NCBI GenBank assembly: GCA_964461045.1
Contig: CAYWSJ010000003.1
Span: forward strand, 17,368-81,367
DNA from: JAGXLC01 sp964461045
GTDB lineage: Bacteria; Bacteroidota; Bacteroidia; Bacteroidales; UBA12077
Length of the DNA: 64,000 nt
Reading direction: 5' to 3'
The notes below the pieces were generated by a model. That model searched no databases. It was not told the origin of the DNA and was given only the letters and a program-made list of their open reading frames with translations. The position numbers were made by a program, and so were the translations under genes. Each line of letters opens with the position of its first letter. Positions within the stretch are counted from its first letter, which is position 1. Of the stretch, positions 15,854-23,325 are shown in pieces.

Positions 15854-16387
15854 ATGCCCTACAAAAATCTTAAGGTTGTTAATTTAGTCCATCACGATTT
15901 TGAAGATCTCGAATTGTGGTATCCGGTAATAAGGTTAAGAGAACTTGGAATAACTGTTCATCTGGCAGGAGAAGAGAAACAAAAAAACTATTCGGGGAAG
16001 CATGGGGTTCCGGCAAAAGCAGACATTGCATTTACCGACCTTGACCCTTCTGAATATAATGGATTAATGATTCCCGGAGGTTGGGCACCGGACAAACTAA
16101 GAAGGGAAAAAGAAGTACTCAGGTTTGTTCAGGAAATGAACAAACAAAACAAGCCCATTGGGGAAATATGTCATGCAGGCTGGGTATTGATATCGGCAGG
16201 AATTCTGGAAGGAAGAAGAGTTACAAGTACTCCGGCTATTAAAGATGATATGAAAAACGCAGGTGCTCAATGGTCTGATGAACCGGTGGTAATAGATCAG
16301 AACCTGGTTTCCAGCAGAAGACCTGTAGATTTACCAATATACATGAAAACCTATATTGATCTGCTGGATAAAACTTACTTAAAATAG
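15854..16387 (+). CDS. DJ-1/PfpI-family protein
   Basis: This 177-residue DJ-1/PfpI superfamily member has the nucleophile elbow GEICHAGWVLISAG with Cys near residue 103, followed by LEGRRVTSTPAIKDDM and an acidic residue before the GGWAPDKLRR loop near 76, the typical PfpI-like active site. Bacterial relatives act as glyoxalases, deglycases or chaperones in carbonyl and oxidative stress. The gene is preceded by AGGAGG 5 nt before the ATG, a strong Shine-Dalgarno that is unusual in this phylum. It diverges from the Trx/Grx-groES operon, a plausible stress-related grouping. Confidence 0.92.
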   Translation: MPYKNLKVVNLVHHDFEDLELWYPVIRLRELGITVHLAGEEKQKNYSGKHGVPAKADIAFTDLDPSEYNGLMIPGGWAPDKLRREKEVLRFVQEMNKQNKPIGEICHAGWVLISAGILEGRRVTSTPAIKDDMKNAGAQWSDEPVVIDQNLVSSRRPVDLPIYMKTYIDLLDKTYLK

Positions 16388-16412
16388 GCTTTGCTGAAAA
16401 ATACAAAATAAA

Positions 16413-16883
16413 TCATCGTGTAAACAACTCTTCAAGAGCCTTCAAAACAGCATGATAAATACCGGGATCATCACTTTCCCGGTTTCCTGCTATATTCAAT
16501 ATTTTGACATTGTAATTGTCAATCCATTTATGAAAAAAATCAATTTGGTTTTCTTCTTCTGAATCAATTCTAAAAATAAAATAAGGCTTGTTGTATTGCT
16601 GGCAATAATAAATAGTTAAAAGAGTTCCTTTTGAAAAGGGTTTATTGTATTCAAAAATAATTGTACCATCAGCATACTCAACATTTCTGAGCGTTCTTTC
16701 TTCATATTCATTGGTTTCCAGCTCCACCAGCGGATACTTTGATGAAATTACTCCATCCTCTGCTTTACGGTCTTTGGGACAAAACCCACCACACTTTATT
16801 TTATTTTCGAGGGCAAAATCTAAGGCAGCTCTGTCAACTCCGGTTTGCCCCCCGGATATAATTAAAATATTATTAAGATTCAT
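16413..16883 (-). CDS. SLOG-family protein (circularly permuted YpsA type)
   Basis: This 156-residue protein shows the Rossmann-like SLOG fold of the cpYpsA group, once annotated as putative molybdenum carrier: IISGGQTGVDRAALDFAL near the N-terminus, GGFCPKDRKAEDGVI near 33, TLRNVEYADGTIIF near 64 and the GTLLTIYYCQQYNKPYF helix-strand pair. SLOG proteins are thought to bind nucleotides or nucleotide-derived signals. No associated enzyme or effector domain is fused. Its ATG lies inside the end of the preceding HTH gene (11-nt overlap), so the two are probably translated together. The ligand is unknown. Confidence 0.85.
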   Translation of the reverse strand: MNLNNILIISGGQTGVDRAALDFALENKIKCGGFCPKDRKAEDGVISSKYPLVELETNEYEERTLRNVEYADGTIIFEYNKPFSKGTLLTIYYCQQYNKPYFIFRIDSEEENQIDFFHKWIDNYNVKILNIAGNRESDDPGIYHAVLKALEELFTR

Positions 16884-17307
16884 CTTTCTTTTTTAGAACA
16901 GAATAAATGTAATTTTTTCGACAATATCGATAAAGCCAGCTATATTCTATTTCAACATGAAACCGGTTGTACAATTCATCCTGTAATTTTTTTATGGTAT
17001 TTATTCTTTTTAAACGAGCAATTTTCCGAATCTGACTCCGGTAATTGTTCAATTTAGACCTTCTTCTCTTATGATAATGAAAGGTTAACAGCCTGTCTAC
17101 TCCTCCGCGCTTATAAAGCCTAATCCAGTCAGCAATTGTATCTTCGTGTATTCCAAGCAATTGAGTAATATTCTCATTGCTTTGCCCTTCATTTCTAAGC
17201 AAAATACAATAAGCTCTTTTTAAAATATTTTTATTGCTTTTATTGTCCTGAATAAGTCTTCGTAATCTTTCTTCCTGTTTCTGTGTGAGTTTTACTGAAT
17301 AAGCCAT
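16873..17307 (-). CDS. IS630-type transposase N-terminal HTH protein (DDE domain absent)
   Basis: This 144-residue basic protein matches the DNA-binding half of IS630-family transposases. An HTH (ILLRNEGQSNENITQLLG, HEDTIADWIRLYKRGGVDRLL) is followed by a second winged-helix portion (KLQDELYNRFHVEIEYSWLYRYCRK). Full IS630 transposases continue into a DDE nuclease domain of about 200 residues. Here the gene stops just after the winged helix, with an intact stop overlapping the SLOG gene. No terminal inverted repeats or TA duplication were noticed. It is either an IS remnant or a domesticated DNA-binding protein; the exact domain boundary and the coupled gene favour domestication. Confidence 0.75.
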   Translation of the reverse strand: MAYSVKLTQKQEERLRRLIQDNKSNKNILKRAYCILLRNEGQSNENITQLLGIHEDTIADWIRLYKRGGVDRLLTFHYHKRRRSKLNNYRSQIRKIARLKRINTIKKLQDELYNRFHVEIEYSWLYRYCRKNYIYSVLKKKDES

Positions 17308-17440
17308 ATAGTAATAAAATGCAAAACCTAAAGATAGGCATTAACTAAGTAAATGTCAAATTTTTACTATAATCAACAAAAACTTTAAATCCGAAATTGC
17401 AGGTAATATCTTATTTAGAGAGGTAACTATACAAAAAAAG

Positions 17441-17538
17441 AGGGCAAGCTACTCATATCGCACCGCTCGACCGCCTACCCTTGCTTCCTTCCGGACCTGG
17501 GGGAGTTCAGCAGGAGCTGGTCGTATGAGACTTGCCCA
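17441..17538 (-). ncRNA. ffs: Signal recognition particle RNA (4.5S type)
   Basis: On the minus strand the RNA contains the universally conserved SRP domain IV core GGTCCGGAAGGAAGCA (around 17478-17500), which binds Ffh and FtsY. Its ends pair over a long helix: GGGCAAGTCTCATACGACC at the 5' end with the GGTGCGATATGAGTAGC and TTGCCC region at the 3' end. Size is about 98 nt, the small bacterial form without an Alu domain. A run of seven T follows on the minus strand (plus-strand A run at 17433-17439). A textbook promoter lies directly upstream. Confidence 0.96.
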
Positions 17539-17544
17539 GGGATG

Positions 17545-17575
17545 CAAAATTAGAAAATTTATCTTTAAACTCAAA
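17545..17575 (-). promoter_or_regulatory. SRP RNA promoter (TTTG-N19-TAATTTTG)
   Basis: On the minus strand, TTTG (17575-17572), exactly 19 nt, and TAATTTTG (17552-17545) reproduce the full Bacteroidota housekeeping consensus. The G of the -7 box is about 7 nt before the mature RNA end, which fits the expected start. Confidence 0.85.
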
Positions 17576-17601
17576 TTTTTAATTAAGAAATATAAAAATT
17601 C

Positions 17602-17609
17602 TATCTTTG
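17602..17609 (+). promoter_or_regulatory. -7 box (TATCTTTG) of the DUF4199 gene
   Basis: TATCTTTG matches TAnnTTTG exactly, 30 nt before the ATG at 17640. A T-rich stretch replaces TTTG at the -33 position. Confidence 0.5.
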
Positions 17610-17639
17610 TCTATTATTATTAACTAAAAACAGAGAAAA

Positions 17640-18191
17640 ATGGAAAACAATCCTCAAACTACCGAAGTAAACAAAGGTGATTCCTTTTGGATGAATGCGC
17701 TTTATGCCGGAGTCATTGTAGGTATAGTACTTATTATCTACAATCTGATTCTTTATATGACTGACCTTATCTATAAACCCATAGGTTTTATCGGGTTTTT
17801 ACAATTTGCAATACTGATACTAGGTATTGTTTGGGCTACAATTAATTACAGAAATCAAAAACTGGGTGGATACATCTCTTACGGAAAATCGTTAGGATAT
17901 GGTGTGATAATCAGTGTGTTCAGTGGTATTGTTGTTGGACTGTTTATGTTTATTCTATATGAATTCATTGACCCGGATCTTACTTCAAAATCTATAAAAG
18001 CACTTGAAGAAAAACTATTAAATCAGGGAATGGACGCAGAACAAGTAAGAGTAATGGCACAGGCACAGGAAAAATTCCGTACTCCAATATTGACATTCGT
18101 TTTCACAATTATAGGATTTGCATTCTGGGGTACGATATTAACTTTAATTTCTTCTGCTTTCACTAAAAAAGACAAACCAATTTTTCAATAA
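17640..18191 (+). CDS. DUF4199 family membrane protein
   Basis: This 183-residue inner-membrane protein has four hydrophobic segments (about 17-45, 51-67, 86-107, 147-173) and a cytoplasmic or periplasmic acidic loop with LEEKLLNQGMDAEQVRVMAQ. The layout and the motif LGGYISYGKSLGYGVIIS match the Bacteroidota family DUF4199. Its function is not known. The next gene is a glycosyltransferase 14 nt downstream, so it sits at the head of a two-gene transcript that may extend further. Confidence 0.85.
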   Translation: MENNPQTTEVNKGDSFWMNALYAGVIVGIVLIIYNLILYMTDLIYKPIGFIGFLQFAILILGIVWATINYRNQKLGGYISYGKSLGYGVIISVFSGIVVGLFMFILYEFIDPDLTSKSIKALEEKLLNQGMDAEQVRVMAQAQEKFRTPILTFVFTIIGFAFWGTILTLISSAFTKKDKPIFQ

Positions 18192-18205
18192 AAATCCCAG
18201 TTTAA

Positions 18206-19165
18206 ATGGATATATCTGTTGTAGTACCCTTATTTAACGAAGAAGAATCACTCCCGGAGTTAACATCATGGATTGACAGAGTCATGCAGGATAATAAGTT
18301 TGAGTATGAGGTCATACTCGTGGATGACGGAAGCGATGATAAATCATGGGAAGTTATAAACAAATTAATCGATAAAAATAAAAACCTTAAAGGGATCAGG
18401 TTCAGAAACAATTATGGCAAATCTGCTGCATTGCACACAGGATTTAAAAATGTCAAAGGTGATGTAGTAATAACAATGGATGCTGACCTACAGGACAGCC
18501 CAGATGAAATTCCTGAATTGTTCAACATGATCATAAAAGATGATTACGACCTGGTTTCCGGATGGAAAAAGAAACGATATGATCCGCTTTCCAAAAGGCT
18601 TCCCAGTAAATTTTTTAACCGTACTGCCAGGAGATTTACCGGAATCAAGCTTCACGACTTCAATTGCGGACTTAAAGCTTATAAAAAAGAAGTTGTAAAA
18701 AGCATTGAAATCTATGGAGAAATGCATCGGTATATCCCGGTCCTGGCAAAAAGGGAAGGTTTCACAAAAATTGGGGAAAAGGTGGTTCAGCATCAGAAAC
18801 GAAAATACGGAGTCACCAAATTCGGTATGGACCGGTTCATTAAAGGCTTTCTGGATCTGATGTCAATCAACTTTATTACAAGGTTTGGAAAAAGGCCCAT
18901 GCACCTTTTTGGTACACTAGGAACATTAATATTCATTTTTGGTTTTTTGGCTGCAATATGGCTGGGGGCACAAAAGTTATATTTTCTGAGTCATGGAATT
19001 CCTGCCAGGCTTGTAACCGACAGCCCGTTCTTTTATATTGCACTAACATGCATGATTCTTGGAACTCAACTCTTTCTTGCAGGATTTCTCGGTGAACTTG
19101 TATCAAGAAGTGCAGAAAACAGAAACAATTATCAGATTAGTGAACAGATAAATATTGAAAGATAA
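18206..19165 (+). CDS. Family 2 glycosyltransferase with C-terminal membrane anchor (DPM1/ArnC-like)
   Basis: This 319-residue enzyme has the GT2 GT-A fold: VVPLFNEEESLPEL at the start, VILVDDGSDDKSW near residue 38, and VITMDADLQDSP near 90 providing the DxD metal site. The family-specific FNCGLKAYKKE and RYIPVLAKREG follow, then two transmembrane helices at about 233-257 and 274-299. Relatives transfer a sugar from a nucleotide donor to polyprenyl phosphate. The lipid-linked product here (for glycan modification or lipid A tailoring) is unknown. It follows the DUF4199 gene closely. Confidence 0.92.
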   Translation: MDISVVVPLFNEEESLPELTSWIDRVMQDNKFEYEVILVDDGSDDKSWEVINKLIDKNKNLKGIRFRNNYGKSAALHTGFKNVKGDVVITMDADLQDSPDEIPELFNMIIKDDYDLVSGWKKKRYDPLSKRLPSKFFNRTARRFTGIKLHDFNCGLKAYKKEVVKSIEIYGEMHRYIPVLAKREGFTKIGEKVVQHQKRKYGVTKFGMDRFIKGFLDLMSINFITRFGKRPMHLFGTLGTLIFIFGFLAAIWLGAQKLYFLSHGIPARLVTDSPFFYIALTCMILGTQLFLAGFLGELVSRSAENRNNYQISEQINIER

Positions 19166-19207
19166 AAATGGGTATAATTTTTGATAAGAAACAACAAAAA
19201 AAACATT

Positions 19208-19972
19208 ATGAGCAGACTAACAACATCAAAAAATCCGGCTCTTTCAAAGGAGTTATTTTATAAAGAATCAATCAAAAGAGAGCAAACGGCTGCAGAAGTA
19301 ATGACAATTAATGGCACTGTAAACAAAACAATATTAATGTTTGTGCTTTTAATGATCGGGGCTTTTTATACCTGGAGAATTGCCATGCCCATAGAAACAG
19401 GAGCTGCAGCGGTAACAAAGTGGATGTTAATTGGAGGAATCGGAGGTTTTATTACTGCTTTGGTAACTATTTTCAAAAAAGACTGGGCTCATGTGTCTGC
19501 CCCTGTTTATGCAGTTTTTGAAGGTCTTTTCCTGGGAGCTATTTCTGCCTTTTTTGAAGCTCAATTCCCGGGAATTGTTATGCAGGCTGTAGCGCTAACA
19601 TTTGGAACAATGTTTATTCTCCTGGCTGCATACAAATCCGGATTTATAAAAGTAACCAAGAAATTCAGAACTGGCGTAATAATTGCCACCGGAGCTGTAG
19701 CTGTTACATATCTTCTTTCATTCATTCTGGGTATGTTTAACGTACAGGTTCCTATTTTTCAACCTACAGCCCTTGGAATCATTATTAGTCTGGTTATTGT
19801 AGTAATTGCGGCTCTGAACCTGGTTCTTGACTTTGACTTAATATACCAGGGAGCCAAGCAAAAAGCACCCAAGCAAATGGAATGGTATGCAGCATTTGGT
19901 CTTATGGTAACCCTTATCTGGTTATACATTGAAATCTTAAGGCTGCTTGCCTTGCTTGCTTCAAGAGACTAA
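19208..19972 (+). CDS. Bax inhibitor-1/YccA family membrane protein
   Basis: This 254-residue protein has seven hydrophobic segments after an N-terminal cytoplasmic tail (MSRLTTSKNPALSKELFY). I used the ATG at 19208 rather than the upstream TTG at 19181 because it gives the usual N-terminus. The family features APVYAVFEGLFLGAISAFFE and the final acidic pair region NLVLDFDLIYQGAKQKAPKQMEWYAAFGLMV are clear. BI-1/YccA proteins are pH-sensitive calcium leak channels or modulators of the FtsH protease in bacteria. The gene ends 24 nt before a hairpin terminator. Confidence 0.92.
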   Translation: MSRLTTSKNPALSKELFYKESIKREQTAAEVMTINGTVNKTILMFVLLMIGAFYTWRIAMPIETGAAAVTKWMLIGGIGGFITALVTIFKKDWAHVSAPVYAVFEGLFLGAISAFFEAQFPGIVMQAVALTFGTMFILLAAYKSGFIKVTKKFRTGVIIATGAVAVTYLLSFILGMFNVQVPIFQPTALGIIISLVIVVIAALNLVLDFDLIYQGAKQKAPKQMEWYAAFGLMVTLIWLYIEILRLLALLASRD

Positions 19973-19996
19973 CGAATATTTTTCAACATATTAGGG

Positions 19997-20029
19997 TCCT
20001 CAATGAGATTTTCTTATTGAGGATTTTTT
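19997..20029 (+). terminator. Hairpin terminator after the BI-1 gene
   Basis: TCCTCAAT (19997-20004) pairs with ATTGAGGA (20016-20023) around an 11-nt loop and is followed by six T. Confidence 0.8.
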
Positions 20030-20033
20030 ATTG

Positions 20034-20041
20034 TAATTTTG
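20034..20041 (+). promoter_or_regulatory. -7 box (TAATTTTG) of the class V aminotransferase gene
   Basis: This exact TAnnTTTG match begins 5 nt past the T run of the preceding terminator and lies 42 nt before the chosen ATG at 20084, supporting that start over the in-frame ATT/TTG-type start near 20039. Confidence 0.55.
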
Positions 20042-20083
20042 CCCCGCAATATTTTTTTAAATAAAAAGAAAAACTTCATCTAT

Positions 20084-21544
20084 ATGAGCAACCTGGAGCA
20101 ATATTTCAAACCATTCAGAGAAAACACAATTGGAGCAGAAACTACCTTTAAAACTCCTTATGGCGAAAAAAAACTAATTTATGCTGACTGGCTGGCAAGT
20201 GGAAGACTTTATGCCCCTATAGAAAGAAAAATACAGGAAGATTTCGGGCCGTTTGTAGCCAATACACATACTGAAACCAGCGAAACAGGAACACGCATGA
20301 CCCAAAGCTATCATCATGCCCAGCACATTATTAAGGAACATGTAAATGCAGGAGAAAATGACGTGATTATTAATGCCGGTTCAGGAATGACAACTGTCGT
20401 TAATAAATTGCAGCGAATTATGGGGCTAAAAGGTTGTGGTATGTTAAAAAATAAAGAGTGCCTCAAAGAAGGAGACAAACCAGTTGTTTTTGTAACCCAC
20501 ATGGAACACCATTCAAACCACACCTCATGGCTTGAAACCCTGGCAGATGTAGTTTTACTCGAACCCAATGAAGACTTGCTGGTTGAACCGGAACTATTGC
20601 GCAAAAAACTGGAGCAATATAAAGACCGGAAGTTTAAAATTGGAAGTTTTTCAGCTTGTTCAAATGTGACAGGAATTATACCTCCGTATTATAAACTTGC
20701 AAAGATCATGCATGAATACGGAGGCCTTGCTTTTGTAGATTTTGCCGCTTCTGCACCTTATGTAGATATTGACATGCACCCCGAAGATCCTGATGAGAAA
20801 CTGGATGCCATATTTTTTTCTCCTCACAAATTTTTAGGAGGACCAGGCTCCTCAGGTATTATGGTATTTGACAAAAGACTTTATCACAATCCTGTTCCGG
20901 ATAATCCGGGTGGGGGAACTGTTGACTGGACCAATCGTTGGGGACAATATAAATTTGTCGATGACATTGAAGCCCGAGAAGATGGAGGAACACCAGGATT
21001 CCTGCAGGTTATAAGAGCAGCACTTGCTATTGAACTCAAAGAAAAGATGGGCACTGATAAAATCCAGGCCAGAGAAAAAGAACTGGTAGAAAAAGCATTC
21101 AAAGAATTGAAAAATGTGCCGGAAATAAAAATACTGGCTGATAATGTGGAAGAAAGACTTGGTGTGATCAGTTTTTATCATGAAAAAATACACTACAATC
21201 TGATTGTCAAGCTATTGAACGACAGGTTTGGCATCCAGGTAAGAGGTGGTTGTGCCTGTGCCGGAACTTACGGGCATTATTTGCTGAATGTAAGCTACCA
21301 GGACTCTAAAAAAATTACAGATCTTATTAATCATGGTGATCTTTCTCAAAAACCCGGATGGGTAAGGTGGTCGCTCCATCCAACTATGAAAAATAAAGAC
21401 ATTGACTTCTTTGTGAATGCGTTGAAACAAATTGTTGAAAATATTGAGGAATGGAAAAAAGATTATAATTATGATAACCATTCGAATGAGTTCATTCCTA
21501 ATAATTTTGAAACATTCAACGTAAAAAAATGGTTTAATTTTTAG
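20084..21544 (+). CDS. Class V aminotransferase, cysteine desulfurase-like
   Basis: This PLP enzyme of 486 residues shares the cysteine desulfurase fold. The PLP-binding lysine is K249 in FFSPHKFLGGPGSSG. NAGSGMTTVVNKL binds the phosphate, FVTHMEHHSNHTSW and FVDFAASAPYVDIDM provide ring-stacking His and Asp, and RGGCACAGTYGHYLL lies in the loop that carries the catalytic Cys in SufS/IscS enzymes. It is longer than SufS (about 400 residues) because of insertions, for example DWTNRWGQYKFVDDI. No suf or isc genes are adjacent. It may be a desulfurase or a selenocysteine lyase-like or other lyase; the exact reaction is not readable. Confidence 0.88.
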   Translation: MSNLEQYFKPFRENTIGAETTFKTPYGEKKLIYADWLASGRLYAPIERKIQEDFGPFVANTHTETSETGTRMTQSYHHAQHIIKEHVNAGENDVIINAGSGMTTVVNKLQRIMGLKGCGMLKNKECLKEGDKPVVFVTHMEHHSNHTSWLETLADVVLLEPNEDLLVEPELLRKKLEQYKDRKFKIGSFSACSNVTGIIPPYYKLAKIMHEYGGLAFVDFAASAPYVDIDMHPEDPDEKLDAIFFSPHKFLGGPGSSGIMVFDKRLYHNPVPDNPGGGTVDWTNRWGQYKFVDDIEAREDGGTPGFLQVIRAALAIELKEKMGTDKIQAREKELVEKAFKELKNVPEIKILADNVEERLGVISFYHEKIHYNLIVKLLNDRFGIQVRGGCACAGTYGHYLLNVSYQDSKKITDLINHGDLSQKPGWVRWSLHPTMKNKDIDFFVNALKQIVENIEEWKKDYNYDNHSNEFIPNNFETFNVKKWFNF

Positions 21545-21570
21545 AAAAATAAAAAAATATCAGGATTTTT

Positions 21571-21601
21571 TTTGATATTTAAATAATACTCCATAATTTT
21601 G
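21571..21601 (+). promoter_or_regulatory. rpmE2 promoter (TTTG-N19-TAATTTTG)
   Basis: TTTG at 21571-21574, a 19-nt spacer and TAATTTTG at 21594-21601 form a full consensus promoter identical in both boxes and spacing to that of the SRP RNA. Confidence 0.85.
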
Positions 21602-21638
21602 CACACCTGATTATTGGAAAAAGAAAATTTATAAGAAT

Positions 21639-21914
21639 ATGAAAAAGGGAATACATCCAAAGGATTATAGATTAGTTGTTTTCAAAGACATGTCTAACGG
21701 AACAACATTCATGTCAAGATCAACTGTAAAGACAAAAGATACCATAGAAATGGAAGATGGAAAGGAATACCCTCTGGTAAAACTTGAAATTTCACATACA
21801 TCACATCCGTTTTATACAGGAAAAAGAACACTTGTTGACAGCACAGGGCGTGTAGATAAGTTTATGAACAAGTATAAAAAACATCTCAAAGACAAGGACA
21901 AAGAAAAGAAATAA
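21639..21914 (+). CDS. rpmE2: 50S ribosomal protein L31 type B
   Basis: This 91-residue ribosomal protein starts MKKGIHPKDYRLVVFKDMSNG and contains LEISHTSHPFYTGKRTLVDSTGRVDKF, the L31 signature. It lacks the CxxC zinc ligands of type A L31 and has the longer C-terminal lysine-rich tail, so it is the zinc-independent form. In many bacteria type B replaces type A under zinc limitation. Here it has a strong housekeeping promoter and no evident Zur palindrome, so it may be the only L31. It is monocistronic and ends at a hairpin. Confidence 0.96.
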   Translation: MKKGIHPKDYRLVVFKDMSNGTTFMSRSTVKTKDTIEMEDGKEYPLVKLEISHTSHPFYTGKRTLVDSTGRVDKFMNKYKKHLKDKDKEKK

Positions 21915-21938
21915 AAATACGTCCAAAATATACACAAT

Positions 21939-21970
21939 AAAAAAGCTCCGGTTTTCCAGGAGCTTTTTTT
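21939..21970 (+). terminator. Hairpin terminator after rpmE2
   Basis: AAAAAAGCTCC (21939-21949) pairs with GGAGCTTTTTT (21959-21969) around a 9-nt loop, followed by T. Its T run overlaps the -7 box of the next gene. Confidence 0.85.
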
Positions 21971-21977
21971 ATATTTG
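21970..21977 (+). promoter_or_regulatory. -7 box (TATATTTG) of the GlmU-like gene
   Basis: This exact TAnnTTTG match lies 24 nt upstream of the ATG at 22002, immediately after the terminator stem. Confidence 0.5.
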
Positions 21978-22001
21978 TAAAAACACATCATTTAGCAGTT
22001 T

Positions 22002-23189
22002 ATGAATTATATTCTTTTTGATGACAATAGCTGGGAAAATCTATTGCCACTCACATTTACGAAACCTTCTTCAGAAATCAGAATAGGGATTTTAACAATA
22101 AAAGAAAAGTGGGAATCTTTCTTAGATCAAGATTGTTCCTATCTTACGCAACAGTATCTGGGGAATAAATATCCACTAAAAACACAAAAAGAAAACATCC
22201 TGATCAATGGTTCAATTATCCCTGATAAAAATCTTGTAAAAAAAATCACTGAGTTAAAAAACGGAGAAACACTCGTTAAAAAAGATATTATCATTGCTGC
22301 CAATCTTGCAGATGACAAAATTGAAGATTTTCAACAAAAGCAAGTGAGGGAAATTGATATTATTGAATACGACAAGGACATATTCAAAATAAATCATCCA
22401 TGGCAGATTTTTCAATTTAATGGAGAAGCCATTGAAAAAGATTTTAACCTGCTGACAAAAAACAGGGAGTCAGCCCCCATCCCTGAATCAAATAATATAC
22501 TGGGCAGAGAGAATATTTTTCTGGAACCGGGTGCAAAAATTGAATTTGCTACGATTAACGCAACAAAAGGACCTGTTTACATAGGAAAAGACACTGAAAT
22601 TATGGAAAACTCAGTAATTAGGGGGCCTTTTGCCATGAACCATCATGCTGTTTTAAAAATGGGGGCAAAAATTTATGGACCTACAACTCTTGGCCCCTAC
22701 TGTAAAACCGGGGGAGAGATAAACAATAGTGTCTTTTTCGGATACTCAAATAAAGCACATGACGGATTTCTTGGCAATGCTGTCATTGGAGAATGGTGCA
22801 ATATAGGAGCTGACACCAATAATTCAAATCTGAAAAATAATTATGCAGAAGTAAAACTATGGAATTACACGGAAGAAAGATTCCTGAATACATCCCTGCA
22901 GTTCTGTGGTCTAATCATGGGAGATCATTCAAAGTGTGGCATAAACACTATGTTTAATACGGGAACCGTTATTGGAGTAAACAGCAACATATTTGGAGAA
23001 GGATTCCCACGAAATTTTATTCCCTCCTTCTCGTGGGGAGGTAACAAAGGATTTAAGGAGTATAATCCTGAAAAAGCATTTCAGGTTGCTGAATTAGTTA
23101 TGAAAAGGAGAAAGAAAGATTTTGATGAAACTGAAAAAAAGATTTTAGAAGAGGTTTTTAAAAGAACAAAAAAATATCGGAATTTTTAA
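22002..23189 (+). CDS. GlmU-like putative sugar nucleotidyltransferase with left-handed beta-helix
   Basis: This 395-residue protein belongs to the Bacteroidota GlmU-like family with a degenerate N-terminal nucleotidyltransferase domain (NYILFDDNSWENLLPLTFTKP, then EIRIGILTIKEKW) and a C-terminal hexapeptide-repeat beta-helix (GPVYIGKDTEIMENSVIRG, KMGAKIYGPTTLGPYC, GNAVIGEWCNIGADTN). The usual LxxGxGTRM loop is replaced, so activity as a nucleotidyltransferase is uncertain. An acyltransferase or uridylyltransferase role in cell-wall or LPS sugar metabolism is plausible. It precedes lon but has its own promoter and a spacer of 136 nt. Confidence 0.85.
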   Translation: MNYILFDDNSWENLLPLTFTKPSSEIRIGILTIKEKWESFLDQDCSYLTQQYLGNKYPLKTQKENILINGSIIPDKNLVKKITELKNGETLVKKDIIIAANLADDKIEDFQQKQVREIDIIEYDKDIFKINHPWQIFQFNGEAIEKDFNLLTKNRESAPIPESNNILGRENIFLEPGAKIEFATINATKGPVYIGKDTEIMENSVIRGPFAMNHHAVLKMGAKIYGPTTLGPYCKTGGEINNSVFFGYSNKAHDGFLGNAVIGEWCNIGADTNNSNLKNNYAEVKLWNYTEERFLNTSLQFCGLIMGDHSKCGINTMFNTGTVIGVNSNIFGEGFPRNFIPSFSWGGNKGFKEYNPEKAFQVAELVMKRRKKDFDETEKKILEEVFKRTKKYRNF

Positions 23190-23251
23190 CTCCCCATCAT
23201 AAGGTTTCTTTATTCCTGCTGAATTACATAAATTAACTTTTGGCACAACAA

Positions 23252-23279
23252 TTGACAATAGAATATTCAATTATTTTTG
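23252..23279 (+). promoter_or_regulatory. lon promoter (TTG-N17-TATTTTTG)
   Basis: TTG at 23252-23254, a 17-nt spacer and TATTTTTG at 23272-23279 form a good Bacteroidota promoter. The predicted start is near 23285, just before a palindrome TGTCA-TTT-TGACA at 23291-23303. Confidence 0.65.
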
Positions 23280-23325
23280 CAACAATCATGTGTCATTTTG
23301 ACAGAAACGAACAACGAGGTAATAT

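Noticed and set aside
16873..17307. Complete IS630 insertion sequence
   Set aside because: No DDE domain, terminal inverted repeats or target duplication were found, so an intact mobile element is not supported.
19181..19207. Upstream TTG start for the BI-1 protein
   Set aside because: It adds nine residues not expected in the family, and the ATG at 19208 is the natural start.
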